Shown: one piece after another, positions 1 to 9,031 of the stretch
Layout of the letters: every line of letters begins with the position of its first letter
Numbering within the stretch: the first letter of the stretch is position 1
NCBI RefSeq assembly: GCF_003086795.1
Contig: NZ_CP026003.1
Span: forward strand, 4,506,884-4,570,883
Source: Stenotrophomonas sp. SAU14A_NAIMI4_5
Lineage (GTDB): Bacteria > Pseudomonadota > Gammaproteobacteria > Xanthomonadales > Xanthomonadaceae
Direction: 5' to 3'
Length of the DNA stretch: 64,000 bases
Translations under genes and position numbers: made by a program
Notes under the pieces: model-generated
Told to the model about the DNA's origin: nothing
Seen by the model: the letters and a program-made list of their open reading frames with translations, nothing else
Database searches by the model: none

Positions 1-513
1 CATCCCGGCATCACCATCAGCCTGGTGCAGGATTACTCGGTCGACCCGGACTGGGTCGCCGCGGTCGCCGGCTCCATCCAGCGCTATTGGCAACAGCACG
101 GCCGCGGCCAGAAGCTGGTGTTTTCCTTCCACGGCATTCCGCAGCGCCTGGCCGACGCCGGCGATCCGTACCCGCAGCGCTGCGAAGCCAGCGCGCAGGC
201 CATCGCCAAGGCACTGGGGCTGGCTGCCGATGAATGGCAGCTCGGCTACCAGTCGCGCTTCGGCCGCGAACGCTGGCTGCAGCCCTACGCCGAACCGAGC
301 CTGTGGGCGCTGGCCGAATCGGGCGTGAAGCAGATCGACGTGGTCTGCCCGGGCTTCGCCACCGACTGCCTGGAAACGCTGGAAGAAGTGGCGATGGGCT
401 TCACTGAAACGCTGGCCGAGCGCGGCGCGCAGATGCGCTACATCCCGTGCCTCAACGCCGAACCCGAACACGCCCGTGCCCTGGCACGCCTCGCCGTGGC
501 ATCGCTGGCATGA
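1..513 (+). CDS. hemH: Ferrochelatase, C-terminal part (5' end outside window)
   Basis: The last 170 codons of ferrochelatase, which inserts Fe2+ into protoporphyrin IX in the final step of haem synthesis. The frame is open from base 1, so the gene begins upstream of the window. The family signature is visible as LVFSFHGIP followed by GDPY; its histidine (visible codon 44) is the metal/porphyrin-site His. A downstream CLETLEEV segment matches the conserved acidic helix that carries the second catalytic residue. The TGA stop overlaps the ATG of the next gene (ATGA), so the two are translationally coupled. Identification is firm; the N-terminal half cannot be judged. Confidence 0.95.
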   Translation, partial: HPGITISLVQDYSVDPDWVAAVAGSIQRYWQQHGRGQKLVFSFHGIPQRLADAGDPYPQRCEASAQAIAKALGLAADEWQLGYQSRFGRERWLQPYAEPSLWALAESGVKQIDVVCPGFATDCLETLEEVAMGFTETLAERGAQMRYIPCLNAEPEHARALARLAVASLA

Positions 514-1355
514 GCCTGCAACCGTTCGCGATGGACGTGGCGGGCGCGCGCGTGGCGGGCCTGCGCGGCGGCACTGCCGGTGGCACCCGCGTGCTTGCCC
601 TGCATGGTTGGCTGGACAACGCCGCCAGCTTCGTACCGCTGGCGCCGCACCTGGCCGAGGTGGAGCTGGTGGCCATCGACCTGCCCGGCCACGGCCACAG
701 CGCCCACCTGCCGGCCGGCGCGGTCTACACCACACCGGCGGCGATCACCCACGTGCTCGATGTCGCCGACGCGCTGGGCTGGGACCGTTTCACCCTGATG
801 GGCCATTCGATGGGCGCCGGCATCGCCAGTCTCACCGCCGCCGTCAGTGATCGCGTCGAGCGGCTGGTCGCCATCGAGGCGCTGGGCGGCCTGCGCGGGC
901 CGGAAGAAGAAACCGCCGATCGCCTGCGCGAGCATGTGAATGCCACCCGCGCCCTGGCCCGCAAGCAGCTGCGCGTGTTCCCCGAACTGGCCGCGCCCAT
1001 CCGCGCGCGGATGATGACCAACCAGCTCAGCGAAGGCTGCGCCCGCCTGCTGGTCGAGCGCGGCGTCGAGCCGGTGGAAGGCGGCTACCGCTGGTGCAGC
1101 GATCCGCGCCTGATGCTGCCCACCGCCATCCGCCTCAGCGAAGGGCAGATCGACAATCTGCTGCAGGCCATCGCCTGCCCCACCCAGGTGATCTACGCCA
1201 CGCCGGCACAGTCCTACTATCCCGAGCCGGGGCGCAGCCAGCGCCTGCAGCACCTGCGCGACGGCCGCCTGGCGGTGTTCCCGGGCAACCACCATCTGCA
1301 CATGGAACAGCCAGCGCAGATCGCCGAGGTCATCAACGGCTTCCTCGCCGTCTGA
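510..1355 (+). CDS. Alpha/beta hydrolase
   Basis: A 281-residue alpha/beta-hydrolase-fold protein of unknown substrate. The nucleophile elbow is GHSMG with Ser100, an oxyanion HGW motif lies near residue 30 (LALHGWLDN), and the probable catalytic His is in [10 protein letters not shown] near the C-terminus. No signal peptide is visible, so it is presumably cytoplasmic. The start chosen is the ATG that overlaps the hemH stop by 4 bp; an earlier in-frame start would lie inside hemH and add an arginine-rich non-homologous stretch. Position behind hemH suggests co-transcription, but no functional link to haem follows from the sequence. Confidence 0.85.
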   Translation: MSLQPFAMDVAGARVAGLRGGTAGGTRVLALHGWLDNAASFVPLAPHLAEVELVAIDLPGHGHSAHLPAGAVYTTPAAITHVLDVADALGWDRFTLMGHSMGAGIASLTAAVSDRVERLVAIEALGGLRGPEEETADRLREHVNATRALARKQLRVFPELAAPIRARMMTNQLSEGCARLLVERGVEPVEGGYRWCSDPRLMLPTAIRLSEGQIDNLLQAIACPTQVIYATPAQSYYPEPGRSQRLQHLRDGRLAVFPGNHHLHMEQPAQIAEVINGFLAV

Positions 1356-1663
1356 TCGCGTTGCTTCACCGCAACCGCGGCTGAGCGGGAACCGCCGCGT
1401 GCGCTTCACTCCACGCGCGCGCGGCCGATAGAACAGTTGCGGGCCCCTGCGCCCGCAGCACGCGGGCCCGGTCGGGCCTGCGGCTGTTCGTGGTCCTGCA
1501 AGGAAGCCCGCATGTCTTTCTGTCCGCACCATCGCCCACAGGACGTGGCCCCGGTGCCTGCCTGCTCCACCTCCCCCTTTCGCAACCCTTGCCCTGCCAC
1601 CGTCCCGCCGTCGCGCGGGCGGGTTTGCGGGGCCGTTGCCGTCCGTTGATCCAGGAGTCGCCG
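1356..1663. other. Intergenic region upstream of the chemotaxis receptor
   Basis: About 300 bp without a convincing gene. A GCCGATAG octamer at 1424-1431 resembles the -10 box of flagellar sigma-28 promoters (GCCGATAA), which would suit a chemotaxis gene, but the -35 region (TTCACTCC) is a poor match, so this is only a candidate. Short GC-rich inverted repeats (GGGCCC, CGCGGGCCCG) follow. An AGGAG ribosome-binding site lies at 1652-1656, just before the receptor ATG. Confidence 0.35.
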
Positions 1664-3766
1664 ATGTCCATTGCATCCCCCCGTCCGCCCGACCAGGGCC
1701 GCCTTCCCTACCTGCAACAGCTCGCACGACGCGGTGATCGCCGCCTGCTGCTGGGCAGCGCCTTCATGGCCCTGCTTGGGCTGGGCCTTGCCGTAGGCAG
1801 CCAAGGCGGGCTGATGGCCGCGCTGGCGGCATCCGCCGTGCTGCCTGCCGCGTGGCTGGGCGGCCCGCAGGCCGGCACGCCGCTGGCCCGCAATGGCCTT
1901 GCGGTGCTCGTCGCCATCCAGCTCAGCCTGCTCTGCCATCTGGGTGGCCTCGGCCCGGCGTTGCCGATCGCCGTGCTGCTGGGGGTCCTGCTGGGTCATC
2001 GCGACCGTCTGCCACTGTGGCTGGCCGGCGCGGTCGGGGTGATCGCCCTGCTGCTGCCGCTGGTGCAGGGCGCCGCGGTACTGCCGGCCGTGTTGCACGC
2101 GGCGGCGCTGGCCGCGCTTGCGGCCGTGCTCGGCCAGACCGCCGCGCGCCTGCGCCAGCAGAGCGAGGCGCTGGGCCATGGCCCTCAGCGGCTGGCCGCC
2201 CTTGCCCGCGATATCGCCACCGGCGCCGACCTGTCCGCGCACGGCAACGTGCAGGATTACGCCGCAGGTTCGCTGGCCCACGCCCTGGCCGACACCGCCC
2301 GCCACGTGCAGGCGCAGCGCGAACGCCAGGTACAGGGTCATGCCGACAACGCACAGATCCGCCAGGCGTTGGATGTCTCGCGTACGGCAATGATGATCGC
2401 CGACAACGACCACGTGATCCGTTACGTAAACCATTCGGTGGTGGCCCTGCTGCGCAACCAGCAGGCGAACCTGCGCCAGGCCTTCCCCGATTTCGATGCC
2501 GAACAGCTGGTCGGCAGCAGCATCCATCGTTTCCACGCCAACCCCGACCGCATCCGCGCCATCCTCAACACGCTGCAGGTCACCCATAACGGCAAGATCC
2601 AGATCGGCCCGGTGCACTTCGCCCAGGTGGTCACGCCGGTGTTCGATGCACAAGGCATGCGCCTGGGGTTTGCCGTGGAGTGGCATGACCGCACGCATGA
2701 GCTGACGCTGGAGAATTCAGTGGCCGGCATCGTGGCGGCAGCGGCGGCCGGCGATCTGGACCAGCGCCTGCAGGCCAGTGAGGGCGCCAGCTTCCTGGAC
2801 GGCCTGACCGGTGGCATCAACCAGTTGATGGCGACGGTCGGCGGCACCGTGGAAGAGGTTCGACAGATGCTGGCCGCACTCGCCCGCGGTGAGCTCGACC
2901 GGCGCATGGAAGGCGAATACCACGGTGCGTTTGCCGCGATCCAGCGCGACGCCAATGTCACGGCGACCCAGCTGGCGCGCATGGTCGGTCGCATCCAGCG
3001 CAGTGCCGGCGCGATCCGTGGTGCCGCCAACGAGATTGCCTCCGGCAACGATGCATTGTCCGAGCGCAGTGAGCGCCAGGCCGCGCACCTGCAGGAGACG
3101 GCCGCGTCGATGGAGGAACTGACCGCCACCGTGCGGCAGAACGCCAGCCACGCACGCCAGGCCAGTGACCTGGCCAGCACCACGCAGGGCGCGGCCAACG
3201 AGGGCAACGTGGCCATGCAGCGGGTGGTCACCACAATGCAGGCCATCGAAGCCGCCTCGCGTCGCATCGGTGACATCACCGGCGTCATCGACGGTATCGC
3301 GTTCCAGACCAACATCCTGGCCCTGAACGCCGCGGTGGAGGCCGCCCGCGCCGGCGAGCAGGGTCGCGGCTTCGCCGTGGTTGCCAGCGAGGTACGCGTG
3401 TTGGCCCAGCGTTCGGCGGCGGCGGCGCAGGAGATCAAGAAGCTCATCGACGAAGCCGGCCGCGAGGTGGGCGAAGGCGCGCAGCTGGTGGCCGACGCCG
3501 GCCAGCGCATGCAGGGCATTGTCGGCGGCGTGCAGAGCGTGAGCGCGTTGATGCAGGAGATCTCCGCGGCCTCGCAGGAGCAGTCCAGCGGCATCGAACA
3601 GATCAACCAGACCGTGGTGCAGATGGACCAGGCGACGCAGCAGAACGCGGCCCTGGTTGAAGAAGCCACTGCCGCCGCACGCGAGCTGCAGGTGCAGGCG
3701 GGCACGTTGAGTGAAGCGGTTGCGGTGTTCCGGCAGCAGGAAACGCGGGAGATGGCGCTGGCCTGA
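1664..3766 (+). CDS. Methyl-accepting chemotaxis protein with PAS domain
   Basis: A 700-residue chemoreceptor. Residues about 25-150 are very hydrophobic and hold several membrane segments with little periplasmic sequence, so the sensor is not a classic periplasmic ligand domain. A PAS-type domain follows (about 210-325, including [18 protein letters not shown]), then two HAMP-like repeats each containing G(D/E)LD-R (about 350-450). The C-terminal coiled coil has the invariant signalling tip starting [20 protein letters not shown] at residue 540. It should couple to CheA/CheW. The C-terminus lacks an NWETF-type CheR/CheB tether. An AGGAG site precedes the ATG; an in-frame extension to 1490 would have no RBS. 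No other che gene is adjacent. Confidence 0.9.
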   Translation: MSIASPRPPDQGRLPYLQQLARRGDRRLLLGSAFMALLGLGLAVGSQGGLMAALAASAVLPAAWLGGPQAGTPLARNGLAVLVAIQLSLLCHLGGLGPALPIAVLLGVLLGHRDRLPLWLAGAVGVIALLLPLVQGAAVLPAVLHAAALAALAAVLGQTAARLRQQSEALGHGPQRLAALARDIATGADLSAHGNVQDYAAGSLAHALADTARHVQAQRERQVQGHADNAQIRQALDVSRTAMMIADNDHVIRYVNHSVVALLRNQQANLRQAFPDFDAEQLVGSSIHRFHANPDRIRAILNTLQVTHNGKIQIGPVHFAQVVTPVFDAQGMRLGFAVEWHDRTHELTLENSVAGIVAAAAAGDLDQRLQASEGASFLDGLTGGINQLMATVGGTVEEVRQMLAALARGELDRRMEGEYHGAFAAIQRDANVTATQLARMVGRIQRSAGAIRGAANEIASGNDALSERSERQAAHLQETAASMEELTATVRQNASHARQASDLASTTQGAANEGNVAMQRVVTTMQAIEAASRRIGDITGVIDGIAFQTNILALNAAVEAARAGEQGRGFAVVASEVRVLAQRSAAAAQEIKKLIDEAGREVGEGAQLVADAGQRMQGIVGGVQSVSALMQEISAASQEQSSGIEQINQTVVQMDQATQQNAALVEEATAAARELQVQAGTLSEAVAVFRQQETREMALA

Positions 3767-3794
3767 GGCCAGACGCCCGGTTCCTGCTTTGTGC

Positions 3795-3970
3795 TTTGGG
3801 TGGGTGCCAACCGCGGTTGGCACCTTGCCTGTGCCGGCCAGCGGCCGGCACTACCGTCCTTGCTCCATGCACGCGGGCCGCTGCTCTGGTAGATGCCAAC
3901 CTTGGTTGGCACCGCTGTTCCTGCAGGCGCCTGTGCCGCGCTTTTGCCGGCCAGCGGCCGGCATTACCGC
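3795..3970. repeat. Cluster of REP-type palindromes
   Basis: Four short palindromes lie behind the chemoreceptor gene. Two are of the GTGCCAACC/GGTTGGCAC type (3804-3823 and 3894-3911) and two of the TGCCGGCC-AGC-GGCCGGCA type (3832-3850 and 3945-3963), the latter followed by ACTACC or TTACC. These are the two commonest repeat types in the window. The rest of 3970-4074 shows nothing gene-like. Confidence 0.85.
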
Positions 3971-4074
3971 TGTTGCTCCATGCCGTTTGCCGGCACGGCA
4001 CATCCACGCACGGCGTGGCTCTACCGGGGAACGCCACGCGCGGAATCTCCCGCAGCATGATTATCCACGCGCAA

Positions 4075-4109
4075 AGAAAAAACCCCGCTGCGTGAGCAGC
4101 GGGGTTTTT
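4075..4109 (-). terminator. Intrinsic terminator of the 5S rRNA transcript
   Basis: On the minus strand an 11-bp-class GC stem (CCCCGCTGC / GCAGCGGGG) with a short loop is followed by TTTTTTCTTT. It begins about 10 bases after the 3' end of the 5S gene, the expected position. The A-rich flank on the other side may allow it to act in both directions. Confidence 0.9.
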
Positions 4110-4118
4110 GGGTGTAAA

Positions 4119-4234
4119 CCCTGGCGATGACCTACTCTCGCATGGCTTGAGCCACACTACCATCGGCGCAGCTGCGTTTCACTTCCGAGTTCGGGATGGG
4201 ATCGGGTGGTTCCACAGCGCTAATTTCACCAGGG
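4119..4234 (-). rRNA. rrf: 5S ribosomal RNA (solitary copy)
   Basis: The minus strand reads as a complete 5S rRNA of about 116 nt. The 5' CCCTGG pairs with the 3' CCAGGG to close helix I, and the internal segments GATCCCATCCCGAACTCGG and ATGCGAGAGTAGG are the conserved 5S core. No 23S or 16S gene lies upstream: only 573 bp separate it from the divergent benE-like gene. Three rRNA-type promoters and a leader of about 155 nt directly precede it, so this is an independent 5S transcription unit and not the tail of an rrn operon. Ends are placed from helix I and may be off by 1-2 nt. Confidence 0.93.
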
Positions 4235-4392
4235 AGTAAAACAATTAATAGTTGCTTGATCAAACGTCTGCAAGATGGACAATCATCCTTCCTGCAGGCG
4301 CCTTCACAAGATACCTGCGCATACTTTCAAAGATCAGGGGAAGTGGCCTCAGCGCCATTCCCGCGTGCTGCGAAGTTTCCTTCGTAGCGAGC
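4235..4392 (-). promoter_or_regulatory. Leader of the 5S transcript with boxA-like element
   Basis: Transcribed leader between the proximal promoter and the 5S gene. It contains TGATCTTTGAAA (about 4332-4343 on the minus strand), which matches 9 of 12 positions of the E. coli rrn antitermination boxA TGCTCTTTAACA. That is what a 16S leader would carry. This supports the idea that a 16S-23S block was lost, or never present, between leader and 5S. The exact transcription start is inferred. Confidence 0.5.
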
Positions 4393-4397
4393 CGCCC

Positions 4398-4425
4398 ATT
4401 ATAGCCGGCTTTTCCGCCTCGTCAA
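4398..4425 (-). promoter_or_regulatory. rRNA-type promoter, proximal of three
   Basis: Minus strand: -35 TTGACG (4420-4425), 16-bp spacer, -10 TATAAT (4398-4403), then a GC-rich discriminator GGGCGGCTCGC. An A tract (TTGAAAAAAGG) sits directly upstream of the -35 like an UP element. Near-consensus boxes plus a GC-rich discriminator are typical of stringently controlled rRNA promoters. Confidence 0.85.
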
Positions 4426-4519
4426 CACCTTTTTTCAAGGCCGTCTCACCGGAGTGGACGTTGTTGCCGATGCCGCTTCGTCGTTGGACCCGAAGGTATT
4501 TCGTCGTTGCGAGCCGCCT

Positions 4520-4547
4520 ATTATGCCGGACTTTTCGAGTCCGTCAA
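4520..4547 (-). promoter_or_regulatory. rRNA-type promoter, middle of three
   Basis: Minus strand: -35 TTGACG (4542-4547), 16-bp spacer, -10 CATAAT (4520-4525), discriminator AGGCGGCTCGC. Spacing and discriminator match the proximal promoter, which indicates a duplicated promoter unit. Confidence 0.8.
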
Positions 4548-4637
4548 CACCTTCGTTCGATCAACTCGTTCGCCGGTGTGGCGTCGCTGTTGGCGTGTCG
4601 CTTCCGAGGAAGTTGCCACGCCGCAGCAAGGGAGCGA

Positions 4638-4665
4638 ATTCTAGAGATCCTGCAGAATTCGTCAA
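4638..4665 (-). promoter_or_regulatory. rRNA-type promoter, distal of three
   Basis: Minus strand: -35 TTGACG (4660-4665), again a 16-bp spacer, -10 TAGAAT (4638-4643), discriminator TCGCTCCC. A run of A residues (CTGAAAAAAAGGG) lies just upstream of the -35. It completes a tandem array with about 120-bp periodicity. Confidence 0.8.
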
Positions 4666-4807
4666 CCCTTTTTTTCAGGAAGATGACAATCGCATCGCGT
4701 ATGCAGTGCATGGCACGCGTGCCGGCATCCCTGCGGCGTTGCCCGCGCGTTGCGCGGTCAACGCCGCAAGCGCTATGTATGTACGGATGCATACAGAAGA
4801 GACAACG

Positions 4808-5998
4808 ATGGGCACGCAGGTCAGACAGGTGTGGTGGCGCGATCTTTCGGTACCGGCAATCGTGGCCGGCTTCATCACGGTGCTGGTGGGCTTCGCCAGT
4901 TCGGCGGTGATCGTGTTCCAGGCCGCACAGGCCGTCGGCGCAGATCAGGCACAGATCGCGTCCTGGATGTGGGCGCTTGGCCTGGGCATGGGCGTCACCT
5001 GTATTGGTCTCTCGCTGCGCTACCGCGTGCCCGTGGTCACCGCCTGGTCGACCCCGGGTGCGGCAATGCTGGTGGTGGGTGCCGGTGGCGCCTCGCTGTC
5101 CGAGGCCACGGGTGCATTCCTGCTCGCGGCGGTGCTGGGCATGATTGCCGGCTTCTCGGGCATCTTCGCCCGGCTGATGCAGCGCGTGCCGATGGCGCTG
5201 GCGGCGGGCATGCTGGCCGGCGTGCTGCTGCGCTTCGGCCTGGATGTGTTCGTGGCGATGAACACCCAGGTCGTGCTCGCCCTGGCGATGTTCGCCACCT
5301 GGCTGGCCGGGCGACGCCTGTTCCCGCGCTATGCGGTGATCGCCACTCTGCTGGTCGGCATCATCATCGCTGCCAGCCGTGGCCTGCTGCACGCGCAGGA
5401 CCTCCACCTGCAGCTGGCCACCCCGCACTGGGTGACGCCCTCGCTGTCGTGGCAGGCGGTGGCCGGCATCGCCCTGCCCCTGTTCGTGGTCACCATGGCC
5501 TCGCAGAACATCCCCGGGGTGGCGGTGATGCGCGCCTCTGGTTACAGCGCGCCCATTTCGCCGGTGATCGGCTGGATCGGCGTGGTCAATACGCTGCTGG
5601 CCCCCTTCGGCGCCTATGCACTGAACCTGGCGGCGATCACCGCGGCGATCTGCATGGGCCGCGATGCCCATGAGGACCCCGCGCGCCGCTACACCGCGGC
5701 CATGGCCGCCGGTGCCTTCTACATCCTGATCGGCCTGTTCGGGGCGACGGTGGCGGCGCTGTTTGCTGCCTTCCCCAAGGAACTGGTCGCCTGCGTGGCC
5801 GGCATCGCCCTGTTCGGCACCATTGGCAACAGCCTGGCCAGCGCCCTGGCCGTGGAACGCGACCGCGAGGCCGCGCTGGTCACCTTCCTGGTCACCGCCT
5901 CCGGCGTGTCACTGGCCGGCATCGGTTCGGCCTTCTGGGGCCTGGTGGCCGGCTCGCTGTGCCTGCTGGTGCTGCGCCCACGGCTGCAGGCTCAATAG
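4808..5998 (+). CDS. BenE family (benzoate/H+ symporter-like) transporter
   Basis: A 396-residue inner-membrane protein with about 11-12 hydrophobic segments and almost no soluble domains. The early VTAWSTPGAAML and the later SQNIPGVAVMRASGY and APFGAYALNLAAITAAICMG segments are characteristic of the BenE/YdcO family. Known members carry benzoate, but no aromatic catabolism genes are next door, so the substrate is open. An in-frame ATG at 4787 would add seven residues; the ATG at 4808 has AGAAGAG in front. The gene diverges from the 5S promoters and its end overlaps the next convergent gene by 7 bp. Confidence 0.85.
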   Translation: MGTQVRQVWWRDLSVPAIVAGFITVLVGFASSAVIVFQAAQAVGADQAQIASWMWALGLGMGVTCIGLSLRYRVPVVTAWSTPGAAMLVVGAGGASLSEATGAFLLAAVLGMIAGFSGIFARLMQRVPMALAAGMLAGVLLRFGLDVFVAMNTQVVLALAMFATWLAGRRLFPRYAVIATLLVGIIIAASRGLLHAQDLHLQLATPHWVTPSLSWQAVAGIALPLFVVTMASQNIPGVAVMRASGYSAPISPVIGWIGVVNTLLAPFGAYALNLAAITAAICMGRDAHEDPARRYTAAMAAGAFYILIGLFGATVAALFAAFPKELVACVAGIALFGTIGNSLASALAVERDREAALVTFLVTASGVSLAGIGSAFWGLVAGSLCLLVLRPRLQAQ

Positions 5999-6753
5999 GA
6001 CGTCGGCAGGAACGCCAGGCCCACCAGCAGCGCCAGCACCGCAGCAAGGCTGAGCACCAGGCCCAGCCAGCTGACGTCGCCGCGCCGGGCCAGTTCCTGC
6101 TGCAGCGCGGCCGGGTCGCTGCCGGTCAGCGCGCGGGCCTGGGCGATCTGGCGCTGGCAATGCCGCAGGTACCAGTGGTTGGCGAACACGCCGGCGGTAA
6201 CGCCCAGCGCCAGGCTTGAGATGGACGAGAAGGCCTCCGGCACGTCGAGCAGGGCTTCGGCCACGCTGCTGGCCACCAGCACGGCGACCCACAGCATCGC
6301 CACCCGGTACATGCGCCGGTACATCATCCACGGCAGGCCGAACAGGAACGCGGGCCAGTGCCAGGTGCCGGACGCATGGGGCACGCCCTGGTCCAGCCGC
6401 CAGCGCCGCCGGTAGACCGCGAAGTTGCGGCCGACCACTGCGGCGTACAGCGCCATGTCGCCTTCCAGCGGCTGGCTGTCCTGCGTGGGGCCCGCCAGCA
6501 GCGCCGGCGCCGTGTCGGGCGCGCGGTAGGGGTCATCGATCCCACGGTCGACGACAACCGCCGGGGCGGCGACGTCGGCCGTCTGGGGCGGCGGGTCGAG
6601 TTCGGCCAGCGGGCGCCAGGTCGGCATGCCCTCGCACCAGAGCAGGGTGGCGGCCCCTACCCTGCCCTCGGCCTGCAGCTGCCGCAGGCCGGCCAGGTCG
6701 ACCGGCCCCTCGCGCTGGCTGCTGTTGGCGTAGTACCACTGTGCGTCCTGCAT
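5992..6753 (-). CDS. GYF/DUF4339 and DUF2628 domain membrane protein
   Basis: A 253-residue protein. Residues 1-55 form a GYF-type module (WYYANSSQREGPVDL, then LLWCEGMPTWRPL), usually a protein-binding domain. The remainder resembles DUF2628: a WHWPAFLFGLPWMMYRRMY patch followed by several membrane helices, with one more at the C-terminus. A good AAGGAG site lies 6 bp before the ATG. Function is unknown. It lies just upstream of, and on the same strand as nothing else close; its stop overlaps the convergent transporter gene. Confidence 0.75.
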   Translation of the reverse strand: MQDAQWYYANSSQREGPVDLAGLRQLQAEGRVGAATLLWCEGMPTWRPLAELDPPPQTADVAAPAVVVDRGIDDPYRAPDTAPALLAGPTQDSQPLEGDMALYAAVVGRNFAVYRRRWRLDQGVPHASGTWHWPAFLFGLPWMMYRRMYRVAMLWVAVLVASSVAEALLDVPEAFSSISSLALGVTAGVFANHWYLRHCQRQIAQARALTGSDPAALQQELARRGDVSWLGLVLSLAAVLALLVGLAFLPTSY

Positions 6754-6784
6754 GCATCGCTCCTTGTCTGTAACGGGGCCCAGC

Positions 6785-8953
6785 TCAGGGCTGGGGCTGG
6801 CTGGACAGCACCTGCACCAGCACGTGGCGGCCGCCCGGGGCCACGGTCACGACATCCGGACCGGCGTTTGCAGCCTCCAGGCAGACGTACTCGCGCCAGC
6901 CATCGCCAACGTCGGCCATCTTCGCCGCCGCTTCAGCGCCGGGGTTCCAGGCCACCAGCGCGCGGCTGCCTTCGGTGCGCAGTTCGATGCGGCGCTTGAG
7001 CACCGGGTCGCGCAGCACGTAGCGGCCGCCGGCCGGGCTGTAGATGCGGTCGCTGCGGCCCGGATCGCGCGGATCGCGCAGGGACCACGGCCCCTGCTGG
7101 CGGCGGGTCTGGGCGTAGTCCTCGTACTTGTCCTGGTAGGTCACCCCGTCCACGCCGTCCACTTCCACGCGGGTGGCGTCGCCCACGCGGAAGTAGTTGT
7201 GCAGGGCCTGGGTGAAGGTGGCCGGTGCGCTGCCGGTGTTCTCGGTGACCAGCTGCTGGCGCAGTTCGCGGCCCACGCGCACGGTCATGCTCAGGCGCAG
7301 GCCGAGATCCTGCAGCGCCGGTGGCGCCAGGGTCAGCTCGATGCTGCCGTCGTCGAGGCGGCGCGCCTGCTGCAGTTCCCACGGCAGGGTGCGGACGAAG
7401 CCGTGCGCCGGCACGTCATTGCCCTGGCCCTGGCGGCCGAAGTACGGCCAGCACACCGGGCTGCCGCCACGGATGGGGGTTGGCAGCTCGGCCCGCTTGG
7501 GCGACAGCCACATCACGTCGGGCTGGCCCTTGGGCACGAAGGACAGCAGCTGGCCGCCGAACACGCTGATGGCGGCGGTGGCTTCGGGGGTTTCCACCAG
7601 CCAGGCATCGAGTCCCTGGAACTGGCCGCTGCTGACACCCTGGATCTGTTGCACGGTGGATCGACTCCGTAAGGCCGGCGACTGCGCGGCACTGTAGTTG
7701 GCGGGAAGACTGAAACGGGTGGGTGTGGCCGGCGTGCGCGGTTCGGCCTGCAGCGCGCGCAGGATGCGCTGGCCGGGGCGGCCATCGGCATCGGCCCAGC
7801 CCAGGCGGCGCTGCTCGACCTGGAGCGCGCGCCGGCTGGCATTGCCGATCATGCCATCGGCACTGCCGATATCGTGGCCACGGGCCAGCAGCAGGGTCTG
7901 CAGCTGGCGGCGCTCGTCGCGGCCGAGGCCGGGATCATCGGTGGGCCAGGCGGTCGCCAGGCCGTTGCCGCCGCGCAGGCGATCGGCCAGGGTGGCGATG
8001 GCCAGCGCGTAGCTTTCGGCGGCGTTGTAGCTGTAGATCGCATCGTAGTTGCGGAAAACCAGCAACGCCGGGCCCTTGGCACCGGCCGGCAGCAGCAGGG
8101 CCGCGCGGGCATCGGCCGGCAGGCCCTGCGGCGCGAGGGCGCTGCCATCCAGGCCGGTGATGCCCAGTGCGCGCCAGTCGGCCAGCGCGCGACGCTGGGT
8201 GCGCCCGGCCTGCGCCGTCTTGAAGCCCTCGGGAATGCGTACCTCCATGCCCCACGGCTCGCCGCTGCGCCAACCGGCGCGCTTGAGATAGTTGGCGGTG
8301 GAGGCGAGTGCGTCGGGAATGCTGGCCACCAGATCGCGGCGGCCATCGCCATCACCGTCGACGGCGATGCGCGCATAGGTGCTGGGCATGAACTGGGTGT
8401 GGCCGAAGGCGCCGGCCCAGGAACCGGTGAGTCCCTGCGCCTGCAGGTCGCCCTGCTCGATCAGCTTGATGAGCGCCAGCAGTTCGCCACGGAAGAAAGG
8501 CTGGCGACGGCCCGCACAGGACAGCGTGGCCAGCGACTGCAGCAGCGGACGCTTGCCGAACACGCGGCCATAATCGCTCTCCACGCCCCATACGGCGACG
8601 ATGGTGGCCGGATCGACGCCGTACTGGGCCGATACCCGCTGCAGCAGATCACGATGCTGCTGCAGCATGGCGCGGCCATCGTCCACCCGCGGGCGATCGA
8701 CCAGGGCAGCCAGGTAATCCCAGATCGGCGTGGTGAATTCCGGCTGCGCATCCAGCAGCGGCAGCACGCTGGGGTCGGGCTGCAGGCCGGCGGTGATGGC
8801 AGCGAAGCGATCCGCGGCGATGCCCTGCTTGGTGGCCGTGGCCTGCAGCTGCGTCATGCAGCGGGCGAAGGCCGGATCAGCGGCGGGTGTCGGTGGCGCC
8901 GTCAACGGCGCGGCCAGCGCGGCGGCCAGGCCGAGCGTGGTCATCAAGGGCAT
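6785..8953 (-). CDS. MltB-like lytic transglycosylase fused to D-hexose-6-phosphate mutarotase
   Basis: A continuous 722-codon frame with two unrelated parts. Residues 1-24 look like a signal peptide. Residues 25-330 are an MltB/Slt35-type lytic transglycosylase that cleaves peptidoglycan: catalytic Glu124 in VWGVESDYG, GAFGHTQFMPSTY, and a calcium-loop-like VDGDGDGRRD. Residues about 350-410 form a peptidoglycan-binding domain. From residue 434 the sequence is a YeaD-like hexose-6-phosphate mutarotase (GGQLLSF, GGSPVCWPYFG, LHNYFRVGD), normally a cytoplasmic stand-alone enzyme. A GGAG followed 10 bp later by GTG at 7654 could start the mutarotase separately (289 residues, close to the family length). 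The start is supported by GGAGG 6 bp before the ATG. Confidence 0.85.
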   Translation of the reverse strand: MPLMTTLGLAAALAAPLTAPPTPAADPAFARCMTQLQATATKQGIAADRFAAITAGLQPDPSVLPLLDAQPEFTTPIWDYLAALVDRPRVDDGRAMLQQHRDLLQRVSAQYGVDPATIVAVWGVESDYGRVFGKRPLLQSLATLSCAGRRQPFFRGELLALIKLIEQGDLQAQGLTGSWAGAFGHTQFMPSTYARIAVDGDGDGRRDLVASIPDALASTANYLKRAGWRSGEPWGMEVRIPEGFKTAQAGRTQRRALADWRALGITGLDGSALAPQGLPADARAALLLPAGAKGPALLVFRNYDAIYSYNAAESYALAIATLADRLRGGNGLATAWPTDDPGLGRDERRQLQTLLLARGHDIGSADGMIGNASRRALQVEQRRLGWADADGRPGQRILRALQAEPRTPATPTRFSLPANYSAAQSPALRSRSTVQQIQGVSSGQFQGLDAWLVETPEATAAISVFGGQLLSFVPKGQPDVMWLSPKRAELPTPIRGGSPVCWPYFGRQGQGNDVPAHGFVRTLPWELQQARRLDDGSIELTLAPPALQDLGLRLSMTVRVGRELRQQLVTENTGSAPATFTQALHNYFRVGDATRVEVDGVDGVTYQDKYEDYAQTRRQQGPWSLRDPRDPGRSDRIYSPAGGRYVLRDPVLKRRIELRTEGSRALVAWNPGAEAAAKMADVGDGWREYVCLEAANAGPDVVTVAPGGRHVLVQVLSSQPQP
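7654..7668 (-). promoter_or_regulatory. Internal ribosome-binding site and GTG start for the mutarotase half
   Basis: Within the fused frame the minus strand has GGAG (7665-7668), a 10-nt gap and a GTG at 7652-7654 that begins the protein MQQIQGVSSGQF, where mutarotase homology starts. This would allow a free cytoplasmic mutarotase to be made from the same message. It is an inference from spacing and homology boundary. Confidence 0.5.
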
Positions 8954-9031
8954 GGCGTCCTCCGTGTTGCCGGTGCTGGAGCCATGTTAGCGCGGGCAGA
9001 CGGTCTGGCAGGCGCGAGGCATGGCCCGGCG

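Noticed and set aside
4235..4392. Remnant of 23S rRNA upstream of the 5S gene
   Set aside because: I see no conserved 23S 3' sequence; the segment looks like an rrn leader with a boxA-like motif instead. A direct alignment with a 23S gene would settle this.
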